In this document: positions 43,685-52,110 of the stretch, in pieces
How the letters are laid out: each line of letters opens with the position of its first letter
Numbering within the stretch: the first letter of the stretch is position 1
NCBI GenBank assembly: GCA_025352795.1
Contig: JANXSF010000073.1
Coordinates: forward strand, 1 to 64,000
Length of the DNA: 64,000 bases
DNA from: Acidobacteriota bacterium
Lineage (GTDB): Bacteria > Acidobacteriota > Terriglobia > Bryobacterales > Bryobacteraceae
Reading direction: 5' to 3'
Position numbers and translations under genes: made by a program
The notes under the pieces: generated by a model
What the model saw: the letters and a program-made list of their open reading frames with translations, nothing else
What the model was told of the DNA's origin: nothing
Databases searched by the model: none

Positions 43685-44928
43685 ATCAAGTATTGGAAGC
43701 GCTCCTCAATACCATACTGCAGACAATGGCCATCACCGCGCTGGTCTACCTGGCATTGCGCTCTATTCCCACACTCAATGCCGCCACACGATACGCAGTT
43801 TGGTGCATCACGCTAGCCGCCGTTCTTGCTTTGCCCATCCTTTACCAGCTTAAGCCCAGTTATCAACCAGTGCGAACATTCGTCAAAGTAGGCTTGGCCA
43901 AGCCGCTGGGATTAACTCACGGAATCCAGGTTGACCCCAATGGTTCCATTCCCTGGCTCACGCTGGCCTGGGCTGCCGGTGCGGGTCTGATGATACTGCG
44001 CCTGGCCACCAGCTATGCGGCCCTTCGTCGACTCAAAAGCAGCGCTTCTCCACTGCCTATTGAGGCTCCCTACTTCCGACGGTCGCTGCGCATTCTGGTA
44101 TCGAATCGCATCCACTCACCCATCTCCGTCGGTTACCTGCAACCAGCGATCATCGTGCCTGTCAGTCTGGCCACGCGCCTCACTGCCAGCGAATTGGATG
44201 GCGTCCTGATTCACGAATACGCCCATCTTGCCCGTCGCGATGACTGGACAAATCTTGCTGGCCGCTTACTGCAAGCACCGCTCTGGTTCCATCCCGTGGT
44301 TTGGTTCATCTTGCGGCAACAGGCCCTGGAACGGGAACTCGCTTGTGATGATTGGGTGGTGCATCGCACCGGGAACGCTGCTGCTTACGCGGCAACTTTG
44401 TTGAAGCTAACAGAGCTGCGGTGCTCCGGCAATGAACCCACCTTGGCCACGGGAATCCTTGGTCGTAAATCTCATTTCACACACCGAATAGAAGAACTAC
44501 TCAGCCTGGGACGCCAGTTTGCACCTTTCGCATCCCGGCCCCGTATGGCCATATTCTTTCTCATTGTGGCCACCCTAAGTTTCGGCGCGTTGCTGTCCCC
44601 TGGCTTGGTGCAACTTCGTCGTCCCAAGGTGTTCCAAACGGCAGCCAGGGCCCACTTCATCTCTCCCGATAAAGGATTCCTTGCTGGTTTAAAAGACGCT
44701 GGATACAACCATCTGGATGTGGACGAAATCATTGAATTGAAAAACAACGGGGTACGCCCAAAATACATTGCGGATGTTTCTAACTTGCTGGGAAAAATTT
44801 CCGTTCCTCAGTTAGTTCAGCTAAGCCGCCATGGGGTAAATGCTTCCGACATCCGGCAGTCAAAAAAACTTCAGGCCGATGTGACGGTGGATCAGATTAT
44901 CAAATTAAAAACTTCAGGAGTTCTATGA
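43681..44928 (+). CDS. M56-family (BlaR1-like) membrane metalloprotease with repeat tail
   Basis: This encodes 415 residues. Membrane helices near 13-26, 40-55, 95-112 and about 280-297 surround the zinc site HEYAH (about 178-182) in VLIHEYAHLARRDDW; the third ligand is probably in ALERELACDDWVV. BlaR1 proteins normally end in a penicillin-binding sensor domain of about 250 residues. Here that is replaced by a tail of three 28-residue repeats (LKDAGYNHLDVDEIIELKNN; LVQLSRHGVNAS; DQIIKLKTSGV). The same repeat fills the next gene, which overlaps by 4 bases. Activation presumably differs from beta-lactam sensing. Confidence 0.88.
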   Translation: MNQVLEALLNTILQTMAITALVYLALRSIPTLNAATRYAVWCITLAAVLALPILYQLKPSYQPVRTFVKVGLAKPLGLTHGIQVDPNGSIPWLTLAWAAGAGLMILRLATSYAALRRLKSSASPLPIEAPYFRRSLRILVSNRIHSPISVGYLQPAIIVPVSLATRLTASELDGVLIHEYAHLARRDDWTNLAGRLLQAPLWFHPVVWFILRQQALERELACDDWVVHRTGNAAAYAATLLKLTELRCSGNEPTLATGILGRKSHFTHRIEELLSLGRQFAPFASRPRMAIFFLIVATLSFGALLSPGLVQLRRPKVFQTAARAHFISPDKGFLAGLKDAGYNHLDVDEIIELKNNGVRPKYIADVSNLLGKISVPQLVQLSRHGVNASDIRQSKKLQADVTVDQIIKLKTSGVL

Positions 44929-45791
44929 AAAACGTAACCGAAGTTGTGGGAATTTCAGTGTTAGTGATCAGTTGCCTGGCAGTTACTCAGATAAGTGAAG
45001 TGATCGCACGGCAACAATCGGAACATTACACTTGGTCCGTTAGTCGAGGGCAATCGGATAAGGTTCAGTTTGAAATAGACCATAGCACTCCTAACCGGAG
45101 TATTCGGTGGAACAGTGATCTGCCTTGGTCAAATTTTCGCGGATTAGACCCACAAAGCTTGCCTCACTGGACCGGCACGCACACCTTCAAATTCGCACGG
45201 GACGCGGGCAATTTTGTTTGTACCGGGAAATTTTCATCAGGCCGTGGGAAAGGCTCCTATACATACGAGGAAAATCCCACCTATGTAAGTGAACTTCAAA
45301 AGCTAGGCTTCTCTACTCCCAATGCTGAGGAACTGTTGTCCATGCTAATGAGTGATGTGTCTCTGGAACTCGTTCGCAGCGTCAGCGCCGCAGGATTGAA
45401 CGCCTCTACGGCGGAGCTGATAGATATGCGCAATCGCGGCATTACCGCTGACTACTTGCGAGAAGTGCAAACCAAGAATTTAGAAGATTTTTCAGTGCAT
45501 GAGCTGATTGAGATGAAGAATCACAACGTCCAACCAAAATTTCTTCGTCAACTGAAAGAGGCTGGTTACAACATTCCCACTGGGGAAATCATTGAGCTGC
45601 AGGATGGTGGTGTGAAGCCAGAATTCTTGCAAGAAGTTAAGGACTTGGGTTACAACTTCTCGCCCAGGGAAATCATTCAGATGAGTAACGAAGGCGTAAA
45701 TATTGCCTACTTACGCAAACTCAAAACTTCCGGCTACAGTCACCTAAGTGCTGAAAAAATAATCGAGCTTCACAATCACGGGATCGACTAA
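44925..45791 (+). CDS. Membrane-anchored protein with 28-residue tandem repeats, M56 partner
   Basis: This encodes 288 residues. A membrane helix (EVVGISVLVISCLAVTQISE) is followed by a domain of about 80 residues with the pattern TFKFARDAGNFVCTGKFSSG and GKGSYTYEENPTYV. Six repeats of about 28 residues then run to the end, with the consensus fLrxLKxaGYnxxsxxEIIELxNxGVxpx (for example LKEAGYNIPTGEIIELQDGG and VKDLGYNFSPREIIQMSNEG). The repeats also form the tail of the preceding protease. It is likely the periplasmic or cytoplasmic sensor partner. Convergent and directly adjacent to the next gene. Confidence 0.75.
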   Translation: MKNVTEVVGISVLVISCLAVTQISEVIARQQSEHYTWSVSRGQSDKVQFEIDHSTPNRSIRWNSDLPWSNFRGLDPQSLPHWTGTHTFKFARDAGNFVCTGKFSSGRGKGSYTYEENPTYVSELQKLGFSTPNAEELLSMLMSDVSLELVRSVSAAGLNASTAELIDMRNRGITADYLREVQTKNLEDFSVHELIEMKNHNVQPKFLRQLKEAGYNIPTGEIIELQDGGVKPEFLQEVKDLGYNFSPREIIQMSNEGVNIAYLRKLKTSGYSHLSAEKIIELHNHGID

Positions 45792-46373
45792 CTATTTCTT
45801 TTCTTTCGCCGGGCTGATCATAATGTGCGCCCCCGCCTTGCCTGGATACATTAACCAGGGTGCAGTGCCCGATGTCGTGGTAAGTCCAGTGGATTCAGGT
45901 GTGGCGTATGGTGTGTAAACCACCCAGCGCAAATAGGAATCAACCATCTCACCTTTAGCTGAATCAAAGCTGCTGCCGGTAAGCACATAGAGCATTCTGG
46001 GTTCACGGGGCATTTTCACTTTGCCTTCGTCCACTTCCTTCCAACGCTGTTCGTGCCGATCGTTACCTTTGTACTGCGCAGCCAATTCCCGACCGCGAGC
46101 CATGAACGGTTCCAGATCCTTGTGATAGCAGGCCACGCTGAGACCTTTCACCGCCGGGTCATCAGCCAGGCAGACCATTTCATTGGTGCCTTTGCGCAAT
46201 GTCAGCATTTCACCTTTGGCATTGTAACCAAGCACAGTAGCCGCCGCGCGCCGTTCTTTGGGAGCTGCCAAAACTGCCGAAGCAATCTGATCCTCCACAG
46301 GTGCCACGTCCACGGCAAAGGCATTGCTTAATCCCAACAAGGTGGGAAACAGAAATAGTAATTTAATCTTCAT
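45792..46373 (-). CDS. Hypothetical secreted protein
   Basis: This encodes 193 residues with a signal peptide (MKIKLLFLFPTLLGLSNAFA). The mature protein has two cysteines (MVCLADDPAVKG, SVACYHKDLEPFMARG) that may pair, and ends in a beta-rich segment (STGLTTTSGTAPWLMYPGKA, GAHIMIS). I recognise no named family. The stop codon abuts that of the convergent repeat-protein gene. Confidence 0.7.
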   Translation of the reverse strand: MKIKLLFLFPTLLGLSNAFAVDVAPVEDQIASAVLAAPKERRAAATVLGYNAKGEMLTLRKGTNEMVCLADDPAVKGLSVACYHKDLEPFMARGRELAAQYKGNDRHEQRWKEVDEGKVKMPREPRMLYVLTGSSFDSAKGEMVDSYLRWVVYTPYATPESTGLTTTSGTAPWLMYPGKAGAHIMISPAKEKK

Positions 46374-46470
46374 ATGAGTTGTGATCCAGGTCGGATTGTC
46401 TTCCGGGTTGATTATTGCAGAAAATGAAGCGCGAGGCCACCGGTAACTCCCCCATTGCTACACTAACCGT

Positions 46471-46758
46471 ATGCCAGTCATCGGTGTGATGACCATGGAA
46501 ATCAGTATTCCCCACGCGCAATCGCTGAAAGACAAGCGGAGCGTCGTGAAGGGATTGAAGGACCGTCTGCGCGAACGTCACAACGTTTCCGTTGCTGAAA
46601 TTGATGGGGAACACACTTGGCAACGGGCCACACTTGCTGCTGTCACCGTCTCCACCAGTCGCGATTTTGCCAACAAAGTATTAGCGGCCGTGGAACGTGA
46701 TGCGGCCAGCATTCTGGGTGGCATGCTCACCGATACCTGCCTTGAATGGTTGGATTAA
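46471..46758 (+). CDS. DUF503 (YlxP-like) protein
   Basis: This encodes 95 residues. It matches the DUF503 family, with the hallmark ISIPHAQSLKDKRSVVKGLK followed by DRLRERHNVSVAEIDGEH and WQRATLAAVTVSTSRDF. In many bacteria ylxP lies near infB and rbfA and is linked to ribosome biogenesis, but here it stands alone. The biochemical role is not settled. Confidence 0.88.
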   Translation: MPVIGVMTMEISIPHAQSLKDKRSVVKGLKDRLRERHNVSVAEIDGEHTWQRATLAAVTVSTSRDFANKVLAAVERDAASILGGMLTDTCLEWLD

Positions 46759-46809
46759 TCCCCTTGACTTTGATTTTAAATCGGCTTTAACATCGATCTG
46801 GAGTCCCCC

Positions 46810-47460
46810 ATGCCCGAACCCATTTCCATGCTTGCGTTAGGTGTAGGATTTGTTGCTGCAGGCAAAGCTGTCGATGACATTGATAAGGGTGTCGGCGTCA
46901 TTGCCAAGCTCGTTGAAAAGCTGAAGGCAAAGCCTGATTTAGCAGCTCTGAAACTTGCCCAGGCCCTGGGAGAAGTTGCTAAAACATTGCAGGTGGTGGA
47001 TAACGCCGCAGCCTTATATTTGAGTCTGGGCATTGATCAAAATGCGCTCGAAGCGAATTCATTGCTTCTGCTTAATATCGATGGCGGCAGTCTCAGTACC
47101 GAAGTAATGCGCGGTCGCGGACACTGTCACTTAATCGAGCTAATCTATCACGACTGTCTGGATAAATGGTTCCATGAGGTATTCCAGCCCGATGATTATA
47201 CTTCAGCGAAGGCAGTGTTTCGGGACCTCAGTAGTGCCGATGGCGAGCTCTTCCGCGACTTGGAACAGGTAGCCGTCTCCCTTGAAGCAGAAGCCAACGT
47301 GGTGCTGGATCTTGTTCTTAAGGGTGAAAAAGAAACTGCGAGAAAACGTGTACTTTCGGCCATGACGGCCTTACGTCCCTTGCGCAAAACAATCTCCAAA
47401 ACCATGCAGACCCTGTATGCCATGCAAAGCGAGTTTGTAGATATCGCGGGCGCTGTGTAA
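46810..47460 (+). CDS. Hypothetical helical protein
   Basis: This encodes 216 residues. The first 25 residues include a hydrophobic stretch (MLALGVGFVAAGKAVDDIDK) that is short for a membrane helix. The rest is helical (GVGVIAKLVEKLKAKPDLAA, LEQVAVSLEAEANVVLDLVL, RKTISKTMQTLYAMQSEFVD). No motif or family recognised. It is on the same strand as, and 48 bases upstream of, the flavin oxidoreductase gene. Confidence 0.6.
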   Translation: MPEPISMLALGVGFVAAGKAVDDIDKGVGVIAKLVEKLKAKPDLAALKLAQALGEVAKTLQVVDNAAALYLSLGIDQNALEANSLLLLNIDGGSLSTEVMRGRGHCHLIELIYHDCLDKWFHEVFQPDDYTSAKAVFRDLSSADGELFRDLEQVAVSLEAEANVVLDLVLKGEKETARKRVLSAMTALRPLRKTISKTMQTLYAMQSEFVDIAGAV

Positions 47461-47508
47461 ACCCTATTGCACCCTGCGGCCAGCTTTACGCATCCTATGG
47501 GGAGCAAC

Positions 47509-48561
47509 ATGAATCTCTCCTCTCCACTCACCTTAGGCGATTATTCGCTTTCTAATCGCATTGTTATGGCACCCATGACTCGCTCCCGTGCCGACGCGCA
47601 AGCTGTGCCGTCTCCGCTCGCCGTTGAATATTACGGATCACGCGCCGACGCTGGCCTGATCATCACAGAAGGCACTGGCCCCAGTCTAATGGGCATGGGC
47701 TATGCACGCACTCCCGGAATCTATAACCAGGCCCAAATCTCCGCCTGGCGTAACGTCACAAATGCCGTCCACGCTCGTGGTGGCAAAATCTTTCTGCAAT
47801 TGATGCATGTCGGTCGAATTGCGCATGCTGCCAATCGAAATATTGCCGATCCTCCCGTTGCCCCTTCAGCCATTCGTGCCGCTGGCCAGATGTGGACCGA
47901 CGCACAGGGCATGCAACCCAACGATATGCCTCGCGCGCTGGAGCTTTCCGAAATCCCTGCAATCATTGCCGAATATGTCGATGCCACTCGCAATGCCCTG
48001 GTTGCCGGTTTCGATGGTGTGGAATTGCACGCAGCTTCCGGCTATCTATTGAATCAATTTTTGAGCCCAGGGGCCAATCATCGAACTGACGCCTATGGCG
48101 GTTCCATTGAAAATCGTATTCGACTTGTATTGGAAGTGCTTCAGGCGGTGATTGCGGCAGCCGGTTCATCCGGTAAGGTCGGCATGAAAGTTAGTCCAGG
48201 GATGGATTTTAACGATATCCAGGACCTCGACCCCATGCCCACATACGTTGCTTTGGCCAAAGCCATCTCCCCATTGCATCTCGCTTATCTGCACGTAATG
48301 CGCACGGGCATCGGTGCTGAAACCGCGCTGCGGGAAGCTTTTACCGGAACACTGTTGGTAGGTGGTGGATATCAGAAAGACGAAGCCAATAAGGTTCTAG
48401 CAGAATCCCGTGCTGATGCCGTTGTTTTCGGTACCCTCTACATTGCCAACCCTGATTTAGTGAAGCGCTTTGAACGCGACGCCCCCTTGAATGAGCTCGA
48501 CAAAGCTACGTTCTACACGCCTGGCGCCAAGGGCTACACAGACTATCCACTGCTTGGATAG
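47509..48561 (+). CDS. Old Yellow Enzyme-family alkene reductase
   Basis: This encodes about 350 residues from ATG 47509, which has GGGGAG just upstream; the TTG at 47467 is less likely. It shows the OYE FMN-barrel pattern: LSNRIVMAPMTRSRAD near the N-terminus, GGKIFLQLMHVGRIAH, FDGVELHAASGYLLNQFLSP, RTDAYGGSIENRIRLVLEVL and ADAVVFGTLYIANPDLVKRF. Such enzymes reduce activated C=C bonds of enals, enones and nitro compounds with NADPH. In the substrate-binding pair His-Asn/His, the second residue appears to be Ser (HAAS), which is unusual. Confidence 0.9.
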   Translation: MNLSSPLTLGDYSLSNRIVMAPMTRSRADAQAVPSPLAVEYYGSRADAGLIITEGTGPSLMGMGYARTPGIYNQAQISAWRNVTNAVHARGGKIFLQLMHVGRIAHAANRNIADPPVAPSAIRAAGQMWTDAQGMQPNDMPRALELSEIPAIIAEYVDATRNALVAGFDGVELHAASGYLLNQFLSPGANHRTDAYGGSIENRIRLVLEVLQAVIAAAGSSGKVGMKVSPGMDFNDIQDLDPMPTYVALAKAISPLHLAYLHVMRTGIGAETALREAFTGTLLVGGGYQKDEANKVLAESRADAVVFGTLYIANPDLVKRFERDAPLNELDKATFYTPGAKGYTDYPLLG

Positions 48562-48649
48562 CAGTGGGATAGGCCTGTGACTAATCCACGCACCCACATG
48601 CAATAAGAGCCTAGCCTAGGAATGGCGTCTATGATAAAGTTATCCAGTC

Positions 48650-50485
48650 ATGAATATTAGATTATTAACTTTTTTCTTATCTTCCGTCTTATCGTGTGCG
48701 GGAATCGCCGTTGCCCAAAAAGTACCTCAAGCAAAAAACGAGGTGGCTCGACCTGGTGGCATGCTGCCCGGCAATCCGAAAATCGCCCTGGTGAAAATTG
48801 CCGATGGATTCAACGATCCTACCAACGTGGCCAATGCAGGTGATGGCAGCGGGCGTCTGTTTGTGGTGGAACGCGTCGGCCGCATCCGCATTGTCGGCAA
48901 AGATGGCAAAGTACAGAAGGATCCGTTTTTGGACCTGACCAACATCAACCCATTGGGTAGCGATGTTCAAACCGGCTTTGTGGAACAGGGTCTTTATGCG
49001 GTGGCCTTTCACCCAAAATTCAAGCAAAACGGCTACTTTTACGTGCATTACTCGTCCCTACCCTTCAACGGTGCGGGGGTGGTGGTTCGCTTCCAGGTTG
49101 ACCCGGCCAGCCCCAATGTTATGACTCCGGAACGCACGAACAAAACTGCGAAAGTCATCTTACGCATGGAGCGGCCCTATTACAATCACAACGGTGGACA
49201 AATTGAATTTGGCCCTGATGGGTACCTCTACATTGCCAGTGGCGATGGCGGCTGGGAAGGCGATCCGTATGGTTCCGGTCAGGACCTGACCGTCCTCTTC
49301 GGCAAAATGTTGCGGATTGATGTAAACACCGAAGATGACGATGTGATTGCCTATAAAATTCCTCCCACCAATCCATTTGTGCAAGCGCGCAAGGAACGGC
49401 TGATGGTGCTGTTTGGGGTCAGCGAGCTGGAGTTTTCCAAGATTAAGCCACGTGCCCGGCCAGAAATTTGGGCGTATGGTTTACGCAATCCCTACGAATT
49501 TTCTTTCGACCTGAAAACTGGCGATCTATACATGGCTGACGTTGGCCAGAATCATTGGGAAGAAATTGATTATCAACCGGCTGCCAGCAAAGGTGGGGAA
49601 AATTACGGTTGGAACTTCAATATGGGGAGCTGGTGCTTTCCTATGACCGGCCCGGATGACAAGTGCCCACAGGTGGGATTATTGCCGGCAGCGGAATATC
49701 CGCACGAAGTCCCTTATCCCGGCGCAGCACCCTTGAAAGATGGGCACGGCTGTTCGATTGAAGGGTTGGGAGTAGCTAACTACGGCGGCATGAAAGGTGT
49801 TTATCTGGTGGGCGACTGGTGTTCCGGCCGCGTGTTCGGCATGGGCTGGGATGGCAGTAAGTGGCAGTTACAGGAAATGATGCACACCAACTTACAATTC
49901 ACGGCTGGAGGTTACGATGAACAGGGCTTTGTCTACGCTGTGAATTGTAACTGCTTCTACACATCGGATAAAGGCCCCATGGCGAATCCTCCCGGAGCAT
50001 TGTGGAAAATTGTGGCTGCGGATCAGGTCCCAGCAGGAGCGGAAACGGCTCGTGTGGTTACTGAAATCAGTCAAGCAGGCGGTGCCGCAGCATCCAACGC
50101 CGATGGGTCGGTTGCGTTCCAACACGCATTGGATAACAAGCCTTTGAAGATTGTCCCCATGGCCAATGAGCGAGTAAGTGCGCAGGCCACCCAGTTCCTG
50201 AAAACTGGAGTAAATCCTTACAAAGGGAACACTGCGGCGGCGGCGGCGGGCAAGTTAACTTACGGGCAATGGTGCGTGGCATGTCACTTAGCCGATGGTA
50301 CCGGACGAATTGGCTCTAACTTAGTGGATAACAATTACACTTACCCTAGAGTGAAAACCGATGTTGGAACGTTCGAAGTAATCTACGGTGGAGCAAGTGG
50401 CGCCATGCAATCCTTCGGCGGTCGTATAGGGCAGGACGATATTTTGAAAATCATGACTTACATGGAATCATTGAAGAAGAAGTAG
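48650..50485 (+). CDS. Glucose/sorbosone-dehydrogenase-type beta-propeller with C-terminal cytochrome c
   Basis: This encodes 611 residues. After a signal peptide (MNIRLLTFFLSSVLSCAGIA) comes a GSDH-type six-bladed propeller (about 40-460): DGSGRLFVVERVGRIRIVG, GLYAVAFHPKFKQNGYFYVH, IEFGPDGYLYIASGDGG, RPEIWAYGLRNPYEFSFDL and YGWNFNMGSWCF. The last 100 residues form a class I cytochrome c with heme motif CVACH (WCVACHLADGTGRIG) and a likely Met ligand in GAMQSFGGRI. It probably oxidises a sugar or other alcohol in the periplasm with PQQ and passes electrons to the fused heme. The ATG is 15 bases after a possible -10, TATGAT (about 48630). Confidence 0.88.
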   Translation: MNIRLLTFFLSSVLSCAGIAVAQKVPQAKNEVARPGGMLPGNPKIALVKIADGFNDPTNVANAGDGSGRLFVVERVGRIRIVGKDGKVQKDPFLDLTNINPLGSDVQTGFVEQGLYAVAFHPKFKQNGYFYVHYSSLPFNGAGVVVRFQVDPASPNVMTPERTNKTAKVILRMERPYYNHNGGQIEFGPDGYLYIASGDGGWEGDPYGSGQDLTVLFGKMLRIDVNTEDDDVIAYKIPPTNPFVQARKERLMVLFGVSELEFSKIKPRARPEIWAYGLRNPYEFSFDLKTGDLYMADVGQNHWEEIDYQPAASKGGENYGWNFNMGSWCFPMTGPDDKCPQVGLLPAAEYPHEVPYPGAAPLKDGHGCSIEGLGVANYGGMKGVYLVGDWCSGRVFGMGWDGSKWQLQEMMHTNLQFTAGGYDEQGFVYAVNCNCFYTSDKGPMANPPGALWKIVAADQVPAGAETARVVTEISQAGGAAASNADGSVAFQHALDNKPLKIVPMANERVSAQATQFLKTGVNPYKGNTAAAAAGKLTYGQWCVACHLADGTGRIGSNLVDNNYTYPRVKTDVGTFEVIYGGASGAMQSFGGRIGQDDILKIMTYMESLKKK

Positions 50486-50496
50486 CACTCGAAGGC

Positions 50497-50580
50497 AATT
50501 CGCTCGCAAGCGAGCTGGCAGGCATATAGTTTCCCTGCCAATCGGACATCTTCAAGTGTTGGAGCGAAGCGTATCAAGCG
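50497..50580. repeat. Dispersed palindromic intergenic repeat, copy 2 (inverted)
   Basis: The reverse complement of this stretch shares the core TGATACGCTTCGCTCCAACA with copy 1 (29278-29300), and also CAGCTCGCTTGCG and CTATATGCCTGCCA. The order and strand are consistent with an inverted copy of the same family. GGCAGG/CCTGCC again form a small stem. Confidence 0.65.
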
Positions 50581-50588
50581 TTTGAAAC

Positions 50589-50656
50589 ACCGCTCCCTTG
50601 CGGTCACGTCTCAGTAGAAGCAGTATGTTAACGAGCCGTGACCGCGAGGGAGCGGT
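50589..50656. repeat. 20-bp inverted repeat (REP-like) after the dehydrogenase gene
   Basis: ACCGCTCCCTTGCGGTCACG (50589-50608) is the complement of the arm at 50637-50656 with a single mismatch. The loop is 28 bases. It could act as a bidirectional terminator between the two convergent genes here, or be a mobile palindromic element. Confidence 0.7.
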
Positions 50657-50711
50657 CTTTCAATTCAATCACAAGTTACCCAACAAATGTTGGTGGACTA
50701 AACCCTTTCCA

Positions 50712-51878
50712 CTAACTCCGAAACTCACCATCCCCCAACAACTCCCGCAAAACAGCAACCGTATCCCGACCCAACTCGGGCGCCCCAGCCCCCACCTTCC
50801 CAGGTGTATCGGAAAACTTCACCGGCAATCCCGTTACCCGAATCTTGCCTGCCTTCTGATGTTCCACTTCAGGAAACAATTCCCGTTCTGTGGAATGCCG
50901 ATCCGCCACAACCTCTGCCATATTCCGCACTAGCGAGACTGGAACGCCGCTTCGCCCTAACTGATCCACCCAATCAGCCGCCGACTTCTGCTGGAACATC
51001 ACCATCAATTCCGGCTCCAGCACAGCCCGATTCTTCACCCGCAAGGCATTCGTCCTATACCGTTCATCAGCCGCAAAATCGGGTCGATTAATGGCTACGC
51101 AGAACGTCGCCCATAACTTATCACTGGCCACCGCAATGCTAATCTCCCGATCTGCACATGCAAAATTTCGATACGGAACAATGGTGCTAAACGCCGTCCC
51201 TAATGGCGTGGGCACCACCCCCGACCCCAAAAATGTCGCGTAGTTCGAAGCCATTGCGGAGACCAGCGAATCCAGCATGGAAACATCCACAAACTGCCCG
51301 CGACCTGTTTTGTGCCGAGCCTCCAACGCCATCAGCGCACCAGTCAATGCGAACATCCCCGCCGAAATATCGGCGACGGAATGGGCACAGCGTACCGTCT
51401 CCCCTGCCGCCGTACCCGTGGCGCTCATCAACCCTGACGACGCCTGCACAATTAAATCCATGGCCGCTTCCATGTGGCGCGGACCCGTTTGCCCGTAACC
51501 GGAAATGGATACGTAAATCAGCCGCGGGTTGTCCACCGCAATTTGTTCGTAACCTAATCCCAAGCGCGACATTGTGCCGGGTCGAAAATTTTCCATCAGC
51601 ACATCGGCCCTTGCCACCAGACGTTTGGCCAACACCAGATCATCGGGATCTTTTAAGTTCAACGTCACACTTTGCTTGCCCCCATTGAGGCCCAAAAAGA
51701 AGGACGATTCCCCACCTTGAAATGGAGGCCCCCAACTGCGACCCATATCCGGCGACGCAACGCTTTCCACTTTAATCACGCGCGCTCCGTAGGCAGCCAT
51801 CAACATGGTGCAGTAGGGTCCAGCCAACGCGTGGGTGAAATCCAACACAATCAGTCCGTCAAGAGGAGGTAGAGACAT
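50712..51878 (-). CDS. CaiB/BaiF-family CoA transferase
   Basis: This encodes 388 residues, the usual family length. It starts with PLDGLIVLDFTHALAGPYCT, then RVIKVESVASPDMGRSWGP, and has the family hallmark around the catalytic aspartate, AAMDLIVQASSGLMSATG. Later conserved pieces are KTGRGQFVDVSMLDSLVSAM and GVPVSLVRNMAEVVADRHST. Class III CoA transferases move CoA between carboxylic acids through an aspartyl-CoA thioester. The substrates cannot be predicted. No adjacent acyl-CoA dehydrogenase or ligase helps. Codon usage looks like the neighbours'. Confidence 0.93.
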   Translation of the reverse strand: MSLPPLDGLIVLDFTHALAGPYCTMLMAAYGARVIKVESVASPDMGRSWGPPFQGGESSFFLGLNGGKQSVTLNLKDPDDLVLAKRLVARADVLMENFRPGTMSRLGLGYEQIAVDNPRLIYVSISGYGQTGPRHMEAAMDLIVQASSGLMSATGTAAGETVRCAHSVADISAGMFALTGALMALEARHKTGRGQFVDVSMLDSLVSAMASNYATFLGSGVVPTPLGTAFSTIVPYRNFACADREISIAVASDKLWATFCVAINRPDFAADERYRTNALRVKNRAVLEPELMVMFQQKSAADWVDQLGRSGVPVSLVRNMAEVVADRHSTERELFPEVEHQKAGKIRVTGLPVKFSDTPGKVGAGAPELGRDTVAVLRELLGDGEFRS

Positions 51879-52110
51879 GCCCTTTCATTAGACCTTACTT
51901 AGTAATAGATCGAAAAACTTCAAAGATGGGCCAATTCGTCTATCCCAATCAGCAACCATTCCGCTTATTCTGCCGTCTACGTTAGTAGGTGCCACAAACG
52001 TAACGCTAATGCGCGACAATGAAGGCAAGCCATGTTGCAAACGTCTCGCGGTATTTTCCGAATCACTGATAGCGGAATTTGGCTGAAATCGTGAGTGAGG
52101 GGAACAGATT

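Noticed and set aside
50598-50933. 111-residue plus-strand frame through the inverted repeat
   Set aside because: It runs through a palindromic repeat and then antisense to the CoA-transferase gene.
51203-51688. 161-residue Pro-rich frame antisense to the CoA transferase
   Set aside because: Proline-rich composition comes from mirrored Gly codons of the real gene.
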